Source: Henricia sp. BOLD:AAB3569 (Eukaryota; Echinodermata; Asteroidea; Spinulosida; Echinasteridae). From it: a stretch of DNA of 64,000 nt. A program made the position numbers and the translations under genes. The notes below the pieces were generated by a model. The model made no database searches and had not been told where the DNA came from. It saw only the letters and a list, made by a program, of their open reading frames with translations. The stretch is from positions 186,001-250,000 of the forward strand of contig JBBELK010000529.1 of assembly GCA_037783545.1 (NCBI GenBank), read 5' to 3'. Shown in pieces: positions 58,573-64,000 of the stretch (positions are counted from its first letter, which is position 1; each line of letters opens with the position of its first letter).

Positions 58573-58735
58573 GCCGAAGTGAATACGTCACCTTTTGTTG
58601 GTTGCCTAGGCAATTGGATCTAAACTAAAAATCACTCAACCACGTCCCAGTGCTTTTCCAATGGTACATTTCCCGACGGCCATGATAGTTTAGATCCAAT
58701 TGCCATGGCAACGCACGTCACACTTCGGCTGTCTA
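58573..58735. repeat. MITE with GCCGAAGTG ends, copy 2
   Basis: Ends GCCGAAGTG and CACTTCGGC, with inner 'ggcaattggatctaaact' and 'agtttagatccaattgcc'. The same family is at 37858-38010. Confidence 0.65.
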
Positions 58736-59086
58736 TACCCACTGGACCAGTGGACCGAGGCCAGTAATTTAAGCTTCGGTCTAGTGCTTTCTCTACCTTA
58801 CTAGAACCAGAGGTCCAGTGCATTTTTAAACTAACGAACAGTAACTCCACGTTCTTTGTGGCTTTGGTCTTGTAAAAATAGCGTCGGTCCAGCAGATTTT
58901 TTCATGAAATTCGAGCCCTGATGCCTGGATCACGCATGTGGACGCATCGCACATGTTCCCGTTCATTTCCCAACATTTTTTAGGAGAATTGAATGGACAA
59001 ATGGTACCGAAATTCCGTAGACACACGCAAGGTGAGTGTCTCAAGAACTATCAGACGGAGTTTGGTGGCGATTGGGCAGCGGATTA

Positions 59087-60992
59087 GGCTAATGAAACTC
59101 GATGTTATGTTTCCCGTAACATTTTTGTCAAGCCCAAATGAGGCAACTATTTCATTATTCATTATTCATTATTTTGTAGCATTTCATTATTTGCAAATAA
59201 CGGCTATTTGATCAAAACTTAGCGCGCTCCATACTCTCTGATAGTGTGTTAAAACACAACCCTGATCAACTTATACACAAATTTGTATTTATTAAAATAT
59301 CTTTCACCATTTCTCAGGTATTTATGACAAATTTATTTAAGGATCAAGATATATTTAAATAACAAAACACATTTATATCAGTCCACACAATTTAAATGGG
59401 AATTGCACCCATGCTTTTCTACCTTTATTATACCCCCTTCCTGTATCTTCAATTATACACAAACATTTTATTTGTCTCACATCATACAACCTTCTCCAAA
59501 ACACGACAGAAAACGATGCGATTCTACGCGTCGACGGTACCTAAAAAGTGTTCAAGTACGTACGATGGCCCATTTGTGGTCCGCGCGCCGCTCGCTAACG
59601 ATAAATACAATCGCCCATTTGTAGTTTGTGTGTTAGTTCTAAGCTAGCACTTATACAGCTGGGTCATCAGTCCATGTCAAATCACCCAAAAAAATTGACA
59701 TTCTAAACCCGACCCTCTTGGATTTTGGTGAAACTTTGTATACTTGTTGATTGGGATCCCACAGCACCAAATATCAAAATTTAGATCAATCGGACCAGTG
59801 GTTCCGGAGGCAAGGTCACCCGAATGTTTGAATTTTTGGCTAAAAGTGGCACGGACGCCCACCTTTGAACCCTAGTATCTCGGGAACTACTGAGCCAATC
59901 TTCACAAACGTGGTGTTGTTGGAAAGGTGATTAGTCAAGGATTCCAAATTTGCCATTATTTTTTAGATTAAAGTATGTTGGGGGTGTATTAACCTTTGCT
60001 ATGACCTCGAATTTGACCTTGTGGATCACGTGACCTTAAAATGACCTTTCCTGAAATTTAAAAAATTCGGGTGACCTTACCTCCGGAACCACTGGTCAGA
60101 TTGATCTAAATTTTGATATTTGGTTCTGGTTTCCTACTGTGTAAACACCCTTTACAGATTTATAAATACACAGGCGTAGTGCTGGCAGCAGATATTTAAT
60201 TTATATGGGGGTGAGCGCGGCTAAGAAGATCCCCAATGTCCATCTTCATCAAACCGGATTTGAAACTGTCAACACAGTTGGTGACTCTTTGATGGATGAC
60301 GGGAGGAGGTTCCACTCAGGGATTGTGTGTGGAATAAAAGAATATTTGTAACAGTCCTTTTTGGTGTGAAGTGCGATGAAAGATGAATTTGGTGCACAAC
60401 CCCTCGTAACCCTTGAGGATGATTTTGGCATTTTGTCATCTTGAAAGGCCATCAGGTTGTTGGTGACTTTGTACAGGAAAGTGAGTCTGCTTACTGATCT
60501 TCATTCCTCCAAGGGTTTAACCCATTGGGTGATTTGACATGGAATGACCCAGCTACAAACCACGGATTTAACAACTACGATGGAGTGGACGGTCTCTATG
60601 TAATTTGTACAGCAGCGCGCCGGACTTGCGCGTGTACGGTTTTGCACACCGGGTACATGCATCACAAAAATGGCAGCGCAATGTCTTCTCCAGGAATTTA
60701 TTGTTGACGTACCGCCGGCCAGCCGCGCCGATACTCTGCTTCTGGGGTATTTTGTTTTATGGAGAAAGAAAATTACGTTAACATTTTTTTTGAGCACCAC
60801 GCCCAAATTGTGAAATTCGAGCGCTGCTTTTAAAAATCCAACAAAAATGGCAGGAGAAAAAAATTTAAAACTCGATATTTTGAGGGAAAATACAAAATAA
60901 TGAATTGTTTAAGGATTTTAGCATCTCAAACGCAACCGAAAAATCCAAACGCGGGCGGGTTACGGGAAACATAACATCGAGTTTCATTAGCC
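59087..60992. mobile_element. 1.9-kb TTA-flanked element, PIF/Harbinger-like, no transposase seen
   Basis: Terminal inverted repeats of at least 34 bp (GGCTAATGAAACTCGATG ... CATCGAGTTTCATTAGCC) with TTA at 59084-59086 and 60993-60995. Because it split one arm of a palindrome, the other arm (58265-58295) shows the empty site with a single TTA. Inside are a second inverted pair (about 59655-59690 and 60522-60545) and a LINE fragment. No transposase frame is visible. Confidence 0.75.
60249..60515 (-). pseudogene. Fragment of a LINE reverse-transcriptase C-terminus
   Basis: The - strand frame reads SVSRLTFLYKVTNNLMAF, then CYKYSFIPHTIPEWNLLPSS. These match the typical end of jockey/CR1-like LINE polyproteins (R-L-x-x-L-Y-K-I/V then a Tyr-Ser-Phe-x-P-x-T-I-x-x-W-N-x-L-P motif). 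A stop codon interrupts the frame upstream, and the rest of the polyprotein is absent. Confidence 0.6.
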
Positions 60993-61089
60993 TTATTGCG
61001 CTAGCCGAAAACGTTTCTGTCCGATCTTAAAGTTCAGGCGCCGCCATATTGGAAAAAAACAACATTACCTATGGGGGTAGACAGAATTA

Positions 61090-61300
61090 TTCTGTCCCTA
61101 CGGGATTTCCCGTACCAAGTCAGACCCGGACCAAGTCGGACCCACGACTGACTCGGACCTGGACCAAGTCGGACCTAGACCAAGTCGGACCCGGACCAAG
61201 TCGGACCAATGCATGACCAAGTCGGACCCACATATATCTATTAACAATAATATATATAATAATAAATAATAGATATCTGTGGTCGGACCCTAGCCCAGGC
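61090..61300. repeat. ACCAAGTCGGACC microrepeat
   Basis: At least six copies of 'gaccaagtcggacc' or close variants between 61110 and 61228, then 'ggtcggaccctagcccagg' at 61281. The inverted 'gacctgggctagtcggaccc' near 63828 suggests that these are the ends of a large element. Confidence 0.6.
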
Positions 61301-62716
61301 CAGGTTGGACGTCGTCTTCATTGCATTACGAAAATACGAGTGACGTCCAGGTTACGATGTCTCTAAACAGGGGGACTGAAACTTGCACATTATCTTTTGA
61401 GCTATTTTACCTTTTATTGGACGTCGAATACATAGACAGAATTATAAATAAAATTAATAAGTGTAAAGTGAAAAACTGAGTTATTTAGCATTTTAGTCGA
61501 TTTTATACCCACTGCAAAGTGCGCCCTCCTATTGTGTCCGCCATACTTCAAAAAGGCTAATGTAGTATAGTGATGTCCCCTAACTTGGCGCACTTCGACA
61601 ACTCACTGGAAATCCGCTCACCTTATAGCAAAACCCCCTAGCAGAATTAGTTGAAACTTACACACCTTGTAGTATAATTCATAGGCTCCAAGAAAAAGTA
61701 ATACTTTAATATTTTGACTCATCAACAAGTACAAAATAACACAAACAATCAGGACAAAACGATGAACACTTTTTTCCCAAAATCGCCCCGACTGTCCCCT
61801 AACGTGGAGCGCGTCGCTGATTGGCTGAAATGGTTTGATGCCTTACTACGATGGCCCACAAAGACCACTTGCACGCACACACTGTGACACTGTACACAAC
61901 GCCAGTATGCCTGGTTTTATTCTCGTGAAATGCCTATTACAGGCTTCCGTGTATGGTGTCATGACAACCTGAAGCAAACGGCGATGCCTTCACATTCCGG
62001 TGAATTTCTAGTAACTGAATGATTCTTCTCCGTATTTCAGTTTTATAATTTATGAAGGTAGGGTAGATGCGGGTATATTCGACCGGTAGAGGAATTCGAC
62101 CAGTATGAACTAAAAATGTAATAAATATAATAAAAACCACTTTTTGTCATAATTATTATGTTTACTATTTTGTTTAAGTTAAACCCTCGATGGCGATATG
62201 GTCAATGATTCAATATACCCCAAGCAATCAAAATAAAATGAGTCTAAAACATGAAATAAAGTAGCTTCGTCATTTAACGTCGTTGCCTTATGGGGTCCAA
62301 TAAGAAATACGAGCTACTTTGTGACGTCGGTTTGAACGTCTGTCGGGTGGAGTGGTAATTTGTAATGAACATCGTGTCTTTTTGTATGCTACAGAGTTGA
62401 CCAGTACAAAATTGCTGGCCAAAATACTGTCCTGGGTTGAAACAATGGTTAGTCGAATACCACATCATTTTATCAAACTGCTGTTTGAGTATTCGACTAA
62501 GGGGCATGGCGTGCGGCGCACGTGTATTTTTCTTTTATATCATTAACGAGCATAGCCTTATCTTTTGTTATTTTTGTCAAAATATAATGGTTAAAATACG
62601 TATCTGCACTTGTGACCGGGCCGAGCACCGCCGCATTGCAATAAAGTTTCGCAACAGACACCATTGTGCCAACAAGCTAGGCCTGCCAGAAAACCGGGAC
62701 CGCACTTTTGGCTAGA

Positions 62717-62812
62717 CGTCAGCTGAAGCAGTCATATATTGCGCGGCGTATTTCGTCGAGCTACGGCACGAATATGCCGCGCGCGCATTGCTGACGAGAC
62801 TGTGCCTTCAAT
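62717..62812. repeat. Decayed TTAA MITE family 1, copy 4
   Basis: Contains 'cgtatttcgtcgagctacggcacgaat', 'gcgcgcattgctgacgagactgtgcctt'. Its ends are degenerate and no TTAA remains at the left. It lies inside the nested element at 62058-63687. Confidence 0.6.
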
Positions 62813-63153
62813 CAGACTCTGGAGGCAGAACGGAACTTCTGCCGAGCACTGACCTAGTTTGCGTATAGAGCTAGCACGCGCCAATCCTTTTGGCGCGTGC
62901 CAGAAGAGTCTGGCCACGTGCCGCCTGGGGTTAATGTATTACATTGTATAACATTGTACATGTATTACTAATTCTTGCTTCCTGTGCGGTGTGCTTATGA
63001 TGCACACGGGACTTCGTTGTTGTGTTGGAGAGTATTAAATGATAACTCGGCTTTGTCTTTCTTGTGGAGTCGGAAATCATGTGACTGTGTCCCTTTTCTG
63101 GCGTTTGAGTGCGGGAATTGAGGAAATAACACTCGTTAGGCCTACTACAAACA

Positions 63154-63171
63154 AACACACACACACACACA
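63154..63171. repeat. AC microsatellite
   Basis: Nine AC dinucleotides after 'aaacaaac'. Confidence 0.85.
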
Positions 63172-64000
63172 CGTCTCGGAAAAGAATTCAAAATTTCAAA
63201 GAACATTTTATTTCATGCGCCTCGCGCAAACGAATCCGAACGGTCCAATATTTTTCATTTCTTATTTTCTTGCCATGCAGGAAAATTATCCTCTGAATAT
63301 CATTTGTATGTTTCAATAGATGGCCAAAAGTGTTTATAATGCATGCACACACAAGTAGCACGCTATGAAATTGCGCCGATTAGAATAAAATTACCACTCA
63401 ATTACGTTTATTTTCGAACAAACAAAGTCCCATCAATACTATGTATTCAGTACAAATGGCACTGGACGAATAACCCAACACAGTAGTCGAATTCCACAAC
63501 ATCTACACCTCATTTTGGTGGTCAAACTGTACATCATTCATCGGTCCTCCAGTTTCGGGCTTGATGCAAATGAAAGGCAGTTACCTAGACCTGCGATTGT
63601 CGAAAACTTTTGCCTTGCTTCTCCTCAGACGCAACTGTTATGCTCAAATGAACCTTATCCGGTCGAATACCCCCACTTTTACCCTACTTGAGAACTTTAT
63701 TTCTATTTAATGCCAAGTGCAACAGATTGTTTATTGCGCCAAGAGAGAATGGAAAGTCAATTGAAGCCCGCCACGTTAGGGGCCGCGCCACGTTGGGGGA
63801 CATCAACAATATGCGGTACGGAGTCCGACCTGGGCTAGTCGGACCCATGAAGTGCGCGGTTCAGTGTCGCTGGACTTTTATTTGATTAATGCAGTTTATC
63901 ATCAAAATATGTATGAATAGGCCTACATGTTTCTTGAACATAAAATATTTGTTTTGCACTTTTGACTCCTTTTACGATCGTAATTAGAACCAATTTCCAT

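Larger units (their letters stand above)
58196..61080. mobile_element. Large foldback element, right arm split by a later insertion
   Basis: The left arm (58196-58450: 'cccataggtaatg', 'atggcggcgcc', 'gatcggacagaaacgttttc', 'ccgctgcccaatcgcc', 'gtttcgaatt'-type words) is complementary to 58917-59086 and, after a gap, to 60993-61080. The gap is the 1,906-bp element at 59087-60992. The space between the arms holds two small MITEs (58439-58556 and 58573-58735). Confidence 0.75.
62058..63687. mobile_element. Nested 1.6-kb TTCGACCGG inverted-repeat element
   Basis: The left end GTAGGGTAGATGCGGGTATA is complementary to a right end with ACCCCCACTTTTACCCTAC. Further copies of the subterminal motif (gtcgaat.cc) lie at 62088, 62452, 62490 and 63486. 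Subterminal repeats are usual for transposase-binding sites. No transposase frame is visible. Confidence 0.55.
61571..63805. mobile_element. 2.2-kb TGATGTCCCC inverted-repeat element
   Basis: Ends TGATGTCCCC...GGCGC and GCGCCACG...GGGGACATCA are complementary, and a second 'tgtcccctaacgtgg' lies at 61795. No clear target duplication or transposase was found. The inner element at 62058-63687 lies within it. Confidence 0.5.

Overview
This is a piece of an animal nuclear genome: A+T-rich intergenic DNA, short exons with GT-AG introns, and dense families of SINE-like and short inverted-repeat (MITE-type) elements. The one gene I can reconstruct confidently is a vitellogenin-type large lipid transfer protein on the + strand. 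Its von Willebrand D (vWD) domain, GLCG motif, short exons and lack of a polyserine (phosvitin) block suggest a deuterostome marine invertebrate such as an echinoderm. The taxon is inference.

Layout. 1-12,000: no supported gene. It holds a hairpin, a 16-unit tandem array built on the 5' half of a tRNA-like sequence, several TTAA-flanked MITEs, a three-copy 250-bp repeat carrying CRE sites, and SINE fragments. 12,050-44,760: the vitellogenin gene, with CCAAT boxes, an octamer, a TATA box at 12,251, 31 coding exons from 12,353 to 43,710 that join in frame to 1,595 codons, and AATAAA signals after the stop. Its introns carry many repeats, some nested in each other and some only a few bases from exon borders. 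44,970-52,000: foldback elements, including an almost perfect 1.1-kb palindrome with a 9-bp target duplication, and a weak candidate for a small spliced + strand transcript. 52,000-57,100: tandem repeats (54 bp, 115 bp, and a second 78-bp tRNA-half array) and weak candidate exons of a - strand gene. 58,190-63,850: nested transposons. One is a foldback split by a 1.9-kb element with TTA duplications, and another is a two- or three-level nest of inverted-repeat elements.

Function. The vitellogenin would be secreted, cut once by a furin-like protease at RRKR near its middle, heavily N-glycosylated (47 sequons by hand count), and used as a lipid-carrying yolk precursor. Nothing else in the window clearly works with it. 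No bacterial genes, CRISPR arrays, rRNA or convincing functional tRNA genes were seen. All coordinates, junctions and counts were derived by reading, without alignment software.
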